From Anaspis maculata (Eukaryota > Arthropoda > Insecta > Coleoptera > Scraptiidae), in the NCBI GenBank assembly GCA_949128115.1, contig OX421965.1:49591257-49655256 (forward strand): a stretch of 64,000 bases of DNA, in the 5' to 3' direction. Made by a program: the position numbers and the translations under genes. Numbering within the stretch: the first letter of the stretch is position 1; every line of letters begins with the position of its first letter. This document shows positions 58,835 to 64,000 of this stretch, piece after piece. A model generated the notes under the pieces. The model saw only the letters and a program-made list of their open reading frames with translations. It searched no databases and had not been told where the DNA came from.

Positions 58835-61019
58835 GTTGTACTGCACCCAACAGGCAAAAGAGCCCAGTTAAAGGGTGAGGAATACCAGAGACAAATCCGA
58901 GGGGGTTGTACATATGATCATATGATAGTTTTCATATTATCACTCCGTATTAATGGCTCGTTTACATACAACTGTAGCTACGCTAACGTTAATGTAGAAG
59001 TTTGGACCTGCATCTTTCATTCGTGAAGCCAAGAACACAACAAAACAGGTTATGAGACTTATGAGTGCCAAGCCTAGTCAAGGTAAACTACCAATTAAAA
59101 AAAATATCCCATGTGGCTGATCTGGGCGCTGCCCTGTTGCTTTACTTCGGACGCTTCCAGGGCGCGCTGAGTTACGGCATCTTGTTGTGGGGAGCGTCGT
59201 CGGGCTCTGATAGGGTGTTCAGACTTCAGAAACGGGCGGTCAGGGTTCTGGCAGGGGCGGACTATACGGCACATTGCGGACCGCATTTCATCCGGCTGGG
59301 GATACTGACCGTGCCGTCGCTTTTTATATTTCATTGCCTGTTATTCATTAAGTCCACAGAGAGTGATCAAAAGAAAAATTCAGCATACCATCAATACGAC
59401 ACCCGAAGACAGCATAATATTGCCATCCCTTACCATAGGGTCGGGCGGTCTCAGCAGGGTTTTAATTATTGGGCAATTAAATTTTATAATTATCTTCCGG
59501 AGGGCATCAAGAGTTTGACTTCGGCTCAGTTTAAGAAAGAAATAAAGAAATTCCTTTTAAAAAATCCTTTTTACAGCTGGGATGAGTACCTTAAGCACCA
59601 ATTTTAGCGAAATGTTGTAACAAATTATGTGATAAATTCTGTGATCTCCCCGTATTTTATGTAAAATGTGTGTATGTATCGTTTTCAAATTGATTGACCA
59701 TTTACGTGTTTATACCTATACTTACTGCACTTACTTGACGTGTACAACCGGTTTCTGGCTACGTACAAATAAAGAATTATTATTATTATTATTATTATTA
59801 TAAAACCGTAAACCAGCAACCTGCTTTCGTTGTGTTTTTGGCCTCAAGCATGAAATATACAGGTCCAAACTTCTACACTAACGTTAGCGGTGATGTTACT
59901 GTTCTACGTAAATAAGCCATGAGAATGTTGCGTTTTGATTATTTAATTACAAAAATGTTATCTACACATCGAATTCGTACTTCCTTCAATTTGAATCAAA
60001 TAGTTGTAGAATTTCGGAAAAGAAGTAGAAAGTTTTTTGTATGCAACGATTCTATAATTATAATGAGCTGAAAGCAGCAGTCAGTACCTATTGGTCCATT
60101 TTGGGGTCGATTGAAAAAAGTTTTTCAAGGAATTGGTTTGAAAAGATGAAATAACTAATGAATGTATTGAGGTCGTACATGGTTAAATTGAAGAAAAAAT
60201 ACGGTGCTGTCGAGGACTTTCGGCGTTCCCTTCAAAGGCAGAATACCTACTTAGGTATGAACTGTAGTGATTTCAATATTTCAAATTCTTCAAGGACGAA
60301 AAATTAAAACCATTTTGCGTACCTCGACTTCAAAGAATGTACTCACTTCCTGATATCTTTCAGGTTACCAGTCGGCTTGCGGATTTGTGGCGTCGATAAA
60401 CAGCGACTTGACGAAATGGTTCAGCGAAGCCGTTTTCCAAGACAGAGAAATCGGTGACTTTTTCAAGGTTGCCTTCAAGAAAGCGCTGAAAGTGTACAAG
60501 GACAACATGGCCAACTACCCAAGCAAGTTGATCATTTTTAGAGATGGTGTTGGCGATGGGCAGTTTGAACACTGCAAAAATTACGAGATACGGCAGTTTG
60601 AGGATGTCATCCAAGAAATGGGCTTTGAATGTTCAGTAACGTTTATAATCGTCCAGAAGAGAATAAACACTCGTATATACCAGTTGGCCCAGCAGAGTGC
60701 CGAAAATCCACCGGCTGGTACAGTTGTCGACGCCATAATAACCAGGAAGTGCCTGTCGGACTTCTTTTTGGTTCCTCAATCGGTGAGACAAGGCACCGTA
60801 AATCCGACACATTACGTGGTCCTCCACGACACCGCAAGCATCAAGCCGGATCACATCCAGAGACTGGCGTTCAAATTGTGCCATTTGTATTACAATTGGA
60901 CGGGCACCATCCGGGTACCAGCGCCTTGCCAGTACGCTCACAAACTGGCCGGACTCATGGGGCAGTACATCAAGCAAGTCCCCAATCCAGCTTTGAGCGA
61001 CAAATTGTTCTACCTTTAA
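29636..61019 (+). CDS. Piwi-clade Argonaute (Aub/Siwi-like), six coding exons, 852 aa
   Basis: Join of 29636-29954, 30019-30234, 49230-49626, 52987-53254, 53314-54016 and 60364-61019 (2,559 nt). All introns are GT-AG and all phases fit. PIWI proteins bind piRNAs and cleave transposon transcripts in the germline. Seen: an RG-containing N-terminus, an N domain, PAZ (about 265-380, FVEYYKNQHG), the MID 5'-phosphate pocket (Y565, K569, Q581, K608) and a PIWI domain with D629, a probable glutamate finger E663, D695 and H784, so slicing looks possible. The end LSDKLFYL is the family's usual terminus. Length is slightly below the usual 860-900 aa. Some normally constant positions differ (KRINTRIY, DFFLVPQS, VVLHD), suggesting a diverged paralogue. 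Introns 2, 3 and 5 are full of transposable elements. Confidence 0.92.
30019..30234 (+). CDS. Piwi exon 2 (residues 107-179, N domain)
   Basis: Follows the acceptor CCATTTCAG. Encodes GSAGRPINASANYIKL, equivalent to the conserved 'G.G....L.TNYF.L' entry of the N domain, then LYEYEVRFRPAVDAK and VNLYLPYQVYK. Ends at AAAG|GTATAA in phase 1. The next exon is 18,995 bp away. Confidence 0.88.
30353..30578 (+). repeat. Inverted copy A of a 225-bp repeat near the 5' end of Piwi intron 2
   Basis: Roughly 90% identical, in inverted orientation, to 48706-48932. Shared words include CCTATTGAATAATGCA, CGCGCATACATGCCTGCA and GATGCTTTACGACACTCGCC. It also has a small internal inverted repeat (ATTGAATAATGCA / TGCATTTTTCAAT). 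It starts about 120 bp after exon 2. Confidence 0.8.
30580..31389. other. Piwi intron 2, nothing firm recognised
   Basis: The segment at 30740-31110 is GC-richer with a CTTGGGGGAG-like word on the minus strand near 31070, which might be the polypurine end of an LTR element, but no LTR pair or ORF supports this. Confidence 0.3.
31390..31670 (-). repeat. Dispersed repeat family R1, copy c
   Basis: Minus-oriented copy with CGGCATCGCCGATGAG, TTATGACATGCGGACAAGTA and CATGACCTTGGGACCCGAT words matching copy b at 7186-7420. Confidence 0.6.
31698..32405. mobile_element. Palindromic Tc1/mariner-type element, CAGGGTC ends, TA flanks
   Basis: A 708-bp inverted repeat starting CAGGGTCTTTTTTT and ending AAAAAAAGACCCTG, flanked by TA (31696-31697, 32406-32407). 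Arms continue through CAAGTTTTGTTTGACACTAC on the left and its complement on the right. No transposase. Lies in Piwi intron 2. Confidence 0.75.
32440..32640 (-). repeat. Dispersed repeat family R1, copy d
   Basis: Minus-oriented segment with CGCATCGGTACGACC, CGCAAATGATTATTCG and TAGCTTATGGCCTTGGTACG matching copy a at 5860-6235. Confidence 0.6.
33032..33392 (+). repeat. ~365-bp direct repeat, first copy
   Basis: Matches 33970-34335 in the same orientation. Shared words include CTGGCCGTTACTACCCGAGA, CACCCTGGCTTTGACTAG and GATTGCATTGGGCGTCGTG. No ORF is conserved. The copies are separated by ~580 bp and clearly diverged. Confidence 0.8.
33970..34335 (+). repeat. ~365-bp direct repeat, second copy
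   Basis: Second copy of the unit at 33032-33392, with small insertions relative to it. Confidence 0.8.
34490..34745 (-). pseudogene. Diverged integrase C-terminal fragment of a gypsy-type element
   Basis: On the minus strand, frames with stops give DRRMKTR, YNLEANSGGFQEGNI and EEPYTVIKS. They align in order with DRMKTRYDLKANSTGFQAGDL and GLYTVVKR of the element at 12388-12708. It is an older relative lying tail-to-head against the mini-LTR element that starts at 34765. Confidence 0.6.
34765..34803 (+). repeat. Left 39-bp mini-LTR
   Basis: Joins the first ~15 bp of the normal 526-bp LTR to its last ~23 bp. The short CGTAC word, present at both positions in the full LTR, marks the deletion junction. 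TATA box and poly-A signal are lost. Confidence 0.85.
34883..35889 (+). pseudogene. Gag of the mini-LTR element, frameshifted and stopped
   Basis: Starts MPETRSMSKTGVEDAL like the copy at 15190. A one-base loss near 35022 shifts the frame. The coiled coil then resumes (KNLLEGQEKGLKNLL), followed by in-frame stops at about 35218 and at the expected Trp of AAAEANGW (35398). The capsid-like part (ELLQTIPESEQKDF, ELRYGDNHVRQ) reads on to 35889. Confidence 0.85.
35886..36356 (+). pseudogene. Nucleocapsid region with three CCHC zinc knuckles
   Basis: In a different frame from the capsid part: CFGCGRTGHLRRDC, CFECGRDGHLQRDC and CSNCGKNGHLQRDC, each in a ~45-residue repeat with a basic linker (RESNRRGGRPR). 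The sister element at 13.9-14.1 kb has two knuckles, so the repeat number varies within the family. The unit would bind element RNA. Confidence 0.85.
36675..37207 (+). pseudogene. Integrase remnant: zinc finger fused to C-terminal domain, DDE core deleted
   Basis: Open frame containing GGHLGVNKTLDKVRERFYW and CRQCKVCAVSRG (H2C2 finger). It then passes from RSRGELK directly to TRYDLKTNSTGFQAGDL and VVKRIIDVVYRIQR. Against the copy at 12388-13956, about 220 residues with all three catalytic acids are missing in frame. The Trp after ERFY is intact here. Confidence 0.88.
37211..37249 (+). repeat. Right 39-bp mini-LTR
   Basis: Same architecture as 34765-34803 with about five substitutions, so the same internal deletion is present in both terminal repeats. 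Confidence 0.85.
37280..38640. repeat. ~345-bp tandem repeat, about three copies, interrupted by a MITE
   Basis: Units share TATCTCTTGACCA, CGCCATTTT/ACCATTTTGAAT, CAAAACTGGTGTTT and GATGAACCGAT blocks near 37295, 37640 and (partly) 38510. The second unit is split by the foldback at 37819-38333. Confidence 0.65.
37819..38333. repeat. GATCG-rich foldback MITE
   Basis: The left end TGACTGCGTTTTTATCGCAG mirrors CTGCGATAGAAACGCAGTCA on the right. The interior is unusually rich in CGATCCG/CGGATCG words, which occur in both arms. A single right-hand end of the same family stands alone at about 47627-47664. Confidence 0.75.
38641..41635. other. Piwi intron 2, long stretch without genes
   Basis: No coding exon. 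TACAGGGTG words near 40938 and 41057 and TTGATCACC near 38870 are isolated transposon-end-like motifs. A TTAACACGTTGAGTGCC word at 40459 followed by CACGTGGCACTGGGGG near 40685 resembles piggyBac-like MITE ends, again found at about 47205-47330. Confidence 0.4.
41640..42850. repeat. Degenerate CACGC-rich short-period repeat field
   Basis: About 1.2 kb built from variants of a ~10-14-nt unit such as TATCTCACGC, GATCCCACGC and CAATCTTACG, with CACG/TACG recurring every 10-20 bases. The strand shown is strikingly G-poor and C-rich compared with its flanks. The ORFs within are by-products of the repeat. It is not a perfect satellite, so it looks like a decayed minisatellite. Lies in Piwi intron 2. 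Confidence 0.65.
43056..43722. repeat. Palindrome of ~670 bp in Piwi intron 2
   Basis: ATAATGTGACAGTTGTCATC on the left mirrors TGACAACTGTCACATTATAG on the right. Inner arms share ACGTTTCCCTACTTTCG / CGAAAGTAGGGAAACGT and GGTCACTGAAGAGAA / TTCTCTTCAGTGACC. Adjoins the next palindrome. Confidence 0.75.
43744..44342. mobile_element. Nested palindrome with CAGGGTG ends (Tc1/mariner-like)
   Basis: Outer ends TACAGGGTGATTCAA / ACATCACCCTCTA. Inner ends TATACAGGGTGGATCATGAA (43980) and TATGATCCACCCTGGTATA (~44150) form a second nested pair. Arms share AAATCAACCTCTGAATCT and GTTGGTCCTTCGAT with their complements. No transposase. Confidence 0.75.
44355..44529. repeat. MITE with ATTTTCAGTA...TACTGAAAAT ends
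   Basis: A 175-bp foldback with ~45-bp termini: ATTTTCAGTATAATGACTTT mirrors AAAGTCATTCTACTGAAAAT, continuing through TTGGAGCAAAAATAAAG and ACAAGCTGG. Non-coding. Confidence 0.8.
45503..46668. repeat. ~1.17-kb palindrome with opposed (TGTC)n/(GACA)n tracts
   Basis: The left arm (TGTCGGTATCGGAGATTTTACC, the TGTC tract near 45757, CGCCTCCAGA, TGAACCATTACAGA) is mirrored by the right arm (TCTGTAATGGTTCA, TCTGGAGGCG, the GACA tract near 46555, GGTAAAATTTTCGATACCGACA). The centre is near 46160. In Piwi intron 2. Confidence 0.75.
47205..47330. repeat. piggyBac-like MITE end fragment
   Basis: Ends in GGCGCTTAACGTGTTAA and contains GTCACGTGGCGCACTGGGAC, similar in words to 40459-40690 in opposite orientation. 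The TTAA context suggests piggyBac-type ends; assignment is tentative. Confidence 0.4.
47385..47560 (+). repeat. Fragment of repeat family R2 (GGGTGGGGGCGAAGG type)
   Basis: Contains TTCAATTTGATGTATTACAA, GGGTGGAGGCGAAGGGG and AAAATCGACCTGTTTGGCG, matching the arms of the palindrome at 57500-58785. Confidence 0.65.
48350..48415. repeat. 33-bp tandem duplication
   Basis: The unit starting AATGATCTCAAAAATTGATT occurs twice head to tail. Confidence 0.85.
48706..48932 (-). repeat. Inverted copy B of the 225-bp repeat near the 3' end of Piwi intron 2
   Basis: Reverse-complement partner of 30353-30578. It ends about 300 bp before exon 3. The copies are ~18 kb apart and diverged by about a tenth. 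Confidence 0.8.
49230..49626 (+). CDS. Piwi exon 3 (residues 179-311)
   Basis: Acceptor GTCTTACAG; the first two bases complete the Asp codon begun in exon 2. Encodes KTEFVGTMPNSDEQVTTIFI, then CLHLYNVLFRRIMHILLYTR (the strongly conserved linker-1 block), HTIPQHKLEVFPGYAVHVDE and ITVYEYLQDL. Ends inside an Arg codon at AACAAG|GTAGGT. The downstream part begins the PAZ domain (IVGTCVLTR). Confidence 0.9.
51308..51369. repeat. 31-bp tandem duplication
   Basis: GCGGTTCAATTGATACATAA followed by TTTCATTTAAA occurs twice in succession. Confidence 0.85.
51625..52106. repeat. ~480-bp palindrome in Piwi intron 3
   Basis: AAATCACTTTGTATC and GTGACAGATGTTATTT on the left mirror AAATAACATCCGTCAC and ACACAAGTGATTTGG on the right. 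Inner words near CGCCCTCTGGCG/GCGCCCCCATCGG match less well, so it is an older inverted repeat. Confidence 0.55.
52987..53254 (+). CDS. Piwi exon 4 (residues 311-400, PAZ domain)
   Basis: Acceptor TTTATTTAG; completes the split Arg, then YNNETHIIDDIGWDMTPLDT. FVEYYKNQHGLTIND with Y345-Y346 and QPMLIHR is the PAZ pocket segment that holds the 2'-O-methylated 3' end of the piRNA. ICLVPEFCYLTGLSDAMRAD closes the PAZ/linker-2 region. Ends in phase 0 at CAAG|GTAAGG, with a 59-bp intron following. Confidence 0.92.
53314..54016 (+). CDS. Piwi exon 5 (residues 401-635, linker 2, MID and start of PIWI)
   Basis: Acceptor CTTCCAAG. VMKDVAAYTRVTPNQRM is the conserved linker helix; ARVLPAETVMFGN leads into MID. 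DRYTIIKKVCCVQIPIASQ supplies Y565, K569 and Q581, and TAKLGGTLW supplies K608 of the 5'-phosphate pocket. The exon ends just after the first catalytic aspartate (CGVDVYHGK, D629) at AAAAG|GTAAGA, phase 1. Confidence 0.93.
54601..55452. repeat. Inner palindrome B
   Basis: Ends AGTTATCATATCTGTGATTT / ACCATAGTTATAATAA; arms share GTTAGTTTGGGCTATTT, TTCCGACATTGCG and TACTTTATTCATTTT with their complements. Centre near 55010. Confidence 0.75.
55473..56476. repeat. Inner palindrome C
   Basis: Ends GGACAGGGAGCTGGTGCCTC / GAGGCACCAGCTCCCTGTCC are perfect mirrors over 20 bp. Arms share TAGGTCTAATGTGCGTTGAT and TTACATGTCAGACCGGGG with their complements. The centre at 56028-56071 is a CAGGGTG/CACCCTG hairpin. 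Confidence 0.82.
55511..55644. repeat. Small MITE in one arm of palindrome C
   Basis: GTACGGTTGCGGACTCATAA and AAGTTTACACC mirror GGTGTAAACTTTTATGAGTC and CGCAACCGTAC. It is missing from the opposite arm of C, so it was inserted after C formed. Confidence 0.8.
57500..58785. repeat. Palindromic array of repeat family R2
   Basis: Minus-oriented units near 57585 and 57850 (CCCCCGCCCACTCC, CTACCTTG, GCATCAAATTGAAG) face + units near 58400 and 58610 (CTTCAATTTGATG, CAAGGTAGGTGG, GGGTGGGTGGGGGCGAAGG). Outer words GAGCAAAAACAGGTC and CGACCTGTTTTTGCTCC are mirrored. It includes a run of 14 G's near 58411 and the MITE at 58126-58383. Confidence 0.65.
58126..58383. repeat. MITE at the centre of the R2 palindrome
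   Basis: CATCGATGGCTAAGTACACA and AATATTGTATGTCCAC mirror GTGGACATGCATATT and TGTGTGCTTAGCCATCGACT. About 258 bp, non-coding. Confidence 0.75.
58799..58915 (-). mobile_element. Very short LINE 3' end with (AAT)n tail
   Basis: On the minus strand a ~75-bp unique stretch ending CTGTTGGGTGCAGTACAAC runs into (AAT)n (ATT run at 58799-58835 on +). A microsatellite tail on a short non-coding piece is typical of a heavily 5'-truncated LINE copy or a SINE using its 3' end. Confidence 0.5.
59085..59803 (+). mobile_element. 5'-truncated LINE, (TTA)n tail
   Basis: Carries the end of an ORF2 protein, a ~160-nt 3' region with AATAAA near 59769 and a (TTA)n tail to 59803. It has inserted between the arms of the MITE at 58945-59925. 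Not the same element as the full-length LINE at 18.5-22.9 kb, since the C-terminal proteins do not match. Confidence 0.8.
59101..59607 (+). pseudogene. LINE ORF2 C-terminal fragment
   Basis: Reads ISHVADLGAALLLYFGRFQG, ALSYGILLWGASSGSDRVFR and LQKRAVRVLAGADYTAHCGP, the region after the RT thumb in many insect LINEs, through QGFNYWAIKFYNYLPE to a stop at 59605-59607. RT and endonuclease are missing through 5' truncation. Confidence 0.8.
60364..61019 (+). CDS. Piwi exon 6 (residues 635-852, catalytic PIWI domain)
   Basis: Acceptor TATCTTTCAG; completes the Gly codon, then YQSACGFVASINSDLTKW. QDREIGDFF holds the probable glutamate finger (E663), FRDGVGDGQ the second Asp (D695), and QGTVNPTHYV the His (H784). 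PCQYAHKLAGLMGQYIKQVP and LSDKLFYL precede TAA at 61017-61019. VPQS and LHD replace the more usual V/SQS and YD forms. No canonical AATAAA was found in the next few hundred bases, so the 3' end is undefined. Confidence 0.93.
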
Positions 61020-61622
61020 ATCATCCACTGCTTTCCTGTCCCACTGGAAAGCAACAAATTTCTTATTACTCGAAATAATAATTCCACTTTTTTTTAAATC
61101 AAATATCATGTTCAGTTACCATTTGTGAGAACGAAGGAGTGAAAAGACATATGTGCCTTCTAGTGTTCAATACTTGAACTGAGGAATTCTGTATTTTGCA
61201 TTAAGTATTTCGCAGGTACCTTCTTTGTACATACGCGAAGCCCTGATAAATTTATATTGTTGTTAAATTTAGTAATAGGTATAGATACTTAATATTTTTT
61301 TATATTCTTAGTCTTTATTCTCTAGTTGACCTTTATTCTATGACAAAACTTTGGAATAATATTTTTTTCAATGTTTATTGCTCTAGTCTTGTTGGCATGG
61401 GAGTGGTAAGATTACATTTTGACAAAAGAGAATGCAATAATATGTTTTATATTAATTTTGAAATTTTGTATTATTGTTGCTTTGTAGAAGAAAACTCGAA
61501 TTCAACTTGCGTAGCTTCCAAGAGGTATTTGGGAATTGAACAGGTCCTTAGACTCCTTGGAGACATGAATATTTTCATTTGTGATATAATAAGTGATAAT
61601 TGTCGATAATATAATCAACAGT
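61020..61622. other. Downstream flank / 3' untranslated region of the Piwi gene
   Basis: AT-rich; AATAAT-type words near 61075 and 61356 but no clear AATAAA. A short ORF at 61340-61609 has no recognised domain. Confidence 0.4.
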
Positions 61623-61795
61623 AATATCACAAGTGCTTAGATTTTCACGATAATTTTGGTCAGGCGATCGCGAGTGCTGATTGTAGCGATAAATGCCCGA
61701 CTCCGTAGGAGGAGGGCATTTATCCAGGGACAATCAGCCCGAGGGAAACGCCTGGCCAAAATTATCTGGGAAAATCTCGAGCACGAGTGATATTT
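61623..61795. repeat. Foldback MITE, AATATCAC...GTGATATT ends
   Basis: Arms share CCAGGCGTTTCCCTCGGGCT-like and AAATGCCC/GGGCATTT words: GATAAATGCCCGACTCC faces GGAGGGCATTTATCC. About 173 bp, GC-richer than its flanks, non-coding. Confidence 0.65.
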
Positions 61796-61799
61796 TGAA

Positions 61800-62256
61800 G
61801 ATTATTACATAAAAGAAGTCCGAAGTGACAGCTGTCAGATTTTGTTGTTTACATGAATTTTATTCCGTTGCTATTGACAGTGGGATTTAGATAAGTGAAT
61901 ATTATCCTTGTAGGTGTTCGTGTTGTAGGTCTAATAATCAAGGGCGTTGTATGTAATAATCAGTAATATTATGACTTATACTCCCAAAGTCTCCTCTTAC
62001 TGTTTTGCTGATTATGAATTCAACAATTTCTGACTGCTTGGTTGAAATTACGTTTCACTTTTTCGACTCCCCACTAATGATAGTGTACTTGAAATAGTCA
62101 AAAATTATCTCTTGTTTGAAGAAAGTTTTTTTTTTTCGTTAAATAACGTCGGCCAATTTCCACCACGAGGTCTAACACCGACGCCGGTGAATGCTTTCTT
62201 CCATTATACCAGAAATTTTCCCGAACCCCTGTGTGTTCCAATACAGGCTAGGGATT
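61800..62256. other. Gene-free stretch
   Basis: Nothing recognised. Confidence 0.35.
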
Positions 62257-62460
62257 TTTAACGACCACCAACATCAAATGGAGTCGGTACCATCGTTCGT
62301 ATTTTACGTGCTATGGGACACATGGCACGTCTTGCATTTAGCATTTCAACTGAACCAAGAAGCTTGTTTTCAAGACGAAAATACGTCCCCGGCGGAGATC
62401 GAACCCGCGACACCTCTAGCATGGCAGTCAAATGCGCTAACCACCATACCACAAGCTTCG
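62257..62460 (-). repeat. tRNA-derived SINE-like repeat
   Basis: On the minus strand, TGGTATGGTGGTTAGCGCAT (A-box) and CGCGGGTTCGATCTCC (B-box) have tRNA spacing (about 62392-62455), followed by a ~130-nt non-tRNA body (starting GGGGACGTATTTTCGTC). The tRNA-like part cannot form a standard acceptor stem, so it reads as a SINE head. Confidence 0.6.
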
Positions 62461-64000
62461 CAGGAAAGTAGTTTTTGAACGGTTTTTTTGCTTTATGGTT
62501 AGCTCATACCCACTTCCTCAATCCCCACCTCTCTACTTACAGGGTGAAATCGATTTTTTTTTCAATGATTTTTATCATCATTGACTAACTGCAGACAAAC
62601 TATTTCCAGCTCTGTTACAACCCTATAATCTTTCATTCAAGATATAGAAATGTCGCATTCCTCTAACTGCCAAAACACAACCTACAGGGTAAAACATACT
62701 TGATTTATTTTATGCATTCATTGTCTGGGTGAAATCAGTTCAGCAATAATCTTATATGGTTCACTGGAAAGCTCAGTTTTCCGCAAGCCACATATATAAT
62801 TTGCATTTTCACCATCACTGGGACTTATTGATACAATGTAAATTACATTTTGCTTCCACTTTTGTTGTGCGAGGAGTTGCTCGGGAAATTATCTTTAGCA
62901 ACTCCTCACACAACCAAAATCGCAAAAATGCCTAGTGCTACGGTAGTCAGTACCTAACTGCAGTGATTGCTGAAATGTAAATTTTTAATATGTTTTGCTG
63001 AATACTCTCGGCTCTCCATTGAAATGGATAAGATTAGGTGTCGTTCCAATTAATGTGACCCATAGTCCGGAGGTTAGTGACATGAACCTTGCACTTTGTG
63101 ACAAAAAGCACAAAAATTGGTAGGATAGTCCACAAGACTGTGCTCTTTCGATTGAGTCGAAGCGCCACGCAGATTTTTTCTCGGGGGGTCGCCAGGGGGC
63201 TTCTGAAATTTGAAAGGGGTGGAGCCCCTACGGAACCACTTTTCAATATCGCTATATCCAATGGAAAGGAAACGTATGACTCTACTATAAACCTTAACAG
63301 CATCAGTCACCATGTCCCTATCGTTCTTCACTGTTGAAAAAAATAAAGTCTTCCGCTACTATGAAAAATTTGTTTCAATTTTTTTTCACCTACAAGAACA
63401 TGAAAAATTGGCACGTTTGATCTTTTCCCCCACATTTTTGCATCAGCTTTATTCCATGTATGGAGTCGAAAATGCGAGAGACCAATTTTCGGGAGAACGC
63501 CAGGCAAAGAAGTGAGCAGTTTTCACTGCCCAGTTCAACAGCGGTTTTTTCAATATTCCCAGTCGATATTACTGATACCATTACCAGGAAAAAATAGGCG
63601 GAACTATCCTCTAACGATATTTCAAAACTTTAAATGCGGAACCACACGTAAAAATCCTGTAGACATTTTTTCATCAAGAGCGGTAAGAAGGTTTTCAGCT
63701 CTCAGTTGTACCCATTCCGGGGAAAATGAGGCAGGTAGCTGCAAAAGTTTTCTGCACAACTGGTTTTCACGGCAAGCAGTGCTATTATTATTTTGGACCG
63801 GGAACCTCTTTTCCAACTTTACTCGAGTAGACCCTTTTATGAGGTCCTGGTCCTTGACAATGAGTGTTTGAGCCGCATGTCCTGAACAAAGTACTTTTGG
63901 TAGTCCCTATTACGCACTCGCACAGTACTAGAGGCGTTTTACCGCCTTCAATAAAAATTAGTCTACGGGATTTTTGCGTGCGGTTCCGCATTAAAAATCT
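62461..64000. other. Gene-free stretch to window end
   Basis: Lone TACAGGGTG-type words at about 62540 and 62684. A short GC-rich patch at 63175-63235. ORFs at 63034-63340 overlap on both strands and show no domain. No gene called. Confidence 0.4.

Larger units (their letters stand above)
58945..59925. repeat. MITE split by a LINE fragment
   Basis: Left arm AATGGCTCGTTTACATACAA, AGAAGTTTGGACCTG and CCAAGAACACAAC mirrors GTTGTGTTTTTGG, CAGGTCCAAACTTCT and TACGTAAATAAGCC on the right. The arms are separated by the LINE 3' fragment at 59085-59803. Confidence 0.65.

Noticed and set aside
62392..62455. Possible functional tRNA gene
   Set aside because: tRNA-like boxes are followed by a non-tRNA body and there is no proper acceptor stem; treated as a SINE head.

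Overview
The window reads as eukaryotic nuclear DNA from an insect. It has spliceosomal introns, AT-rich non-coding DNA, a Piwi-clade Argonaute gene and a very dense load of retrotransposons, DNA transposons and foldback elements. The exact insect is not determined. The Argonaute family and the many short GTAGGTACC-type words would fit a hemipteran, but that is only a guess.

The one host gene I can assemble with confidence is a PIWI-family gene on the + strand. It has six coding exons (29636-29954, 30019-30234, 49230-49626, 52987-53254, 53314-54016, 60364-61019). Every junction is GT/AG and phase-compatible, giving 852 aa with N, PAZ, MID and PIWI domains, an intact D-E-D-H catalytic set and the family's usual LFYL-type C-terminus. 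Two introns are tiny (64 and 59 bp) and three are large (18,995, 3,360 and 6,347 bp). The large ones are packed with transposable elements and long palindromes. A second possible host feature is a minus-strand first coding exon at 9489-9586, of unknown product.

Layout. 1-649: 5'-truncated jockey-like LINE. 900-1640: YqaJ-type nuclease pseudogene with its own 68-bp intron. 1.9-8.6 kb: MITEs, a solo LTR and members of a dispersed repeat. 11.85-15.8 kb: an LTR element of Ty3/gypsy type (minus) that keeps gag and integrase but has no protease, reverse transcriptase or RNase H. 15.8-17.26 kb: a hAT-type non-autonomous element with a solo LTR of the same gypsy family inside it. 17.86-23.66 kb: a ~120-bp minisatellite split by a full-length two-ORF LINE (16-bp target duplication) and by an unrelated solo LTR. 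24.3-28.08 kb: two large palindromes. 29.6-61.0 kb: the Piwi gene; intron 2 holds a second gag-integrase element bounded by unusual 39-bp mini-LTRs, a 1.2-kb CACGC-rich degenerate repeat field and at least five palindromes. Introns 3 and 5 hold more, including a 2.9-kb nested palindrome. 61-64 kb: MITE and SINE remnants, no gene seen.

The theme is the contrast between one intact piRNA-pathway effector gene and the mobile DNA around and inside it. At least eleven long inverted repeats lie in or just upstream of the gene and could fold into hairpins if transcribed with the pre-mRNA. No bacterial genes, CRISPR array, rRNA or functional tRNA gene was seen.
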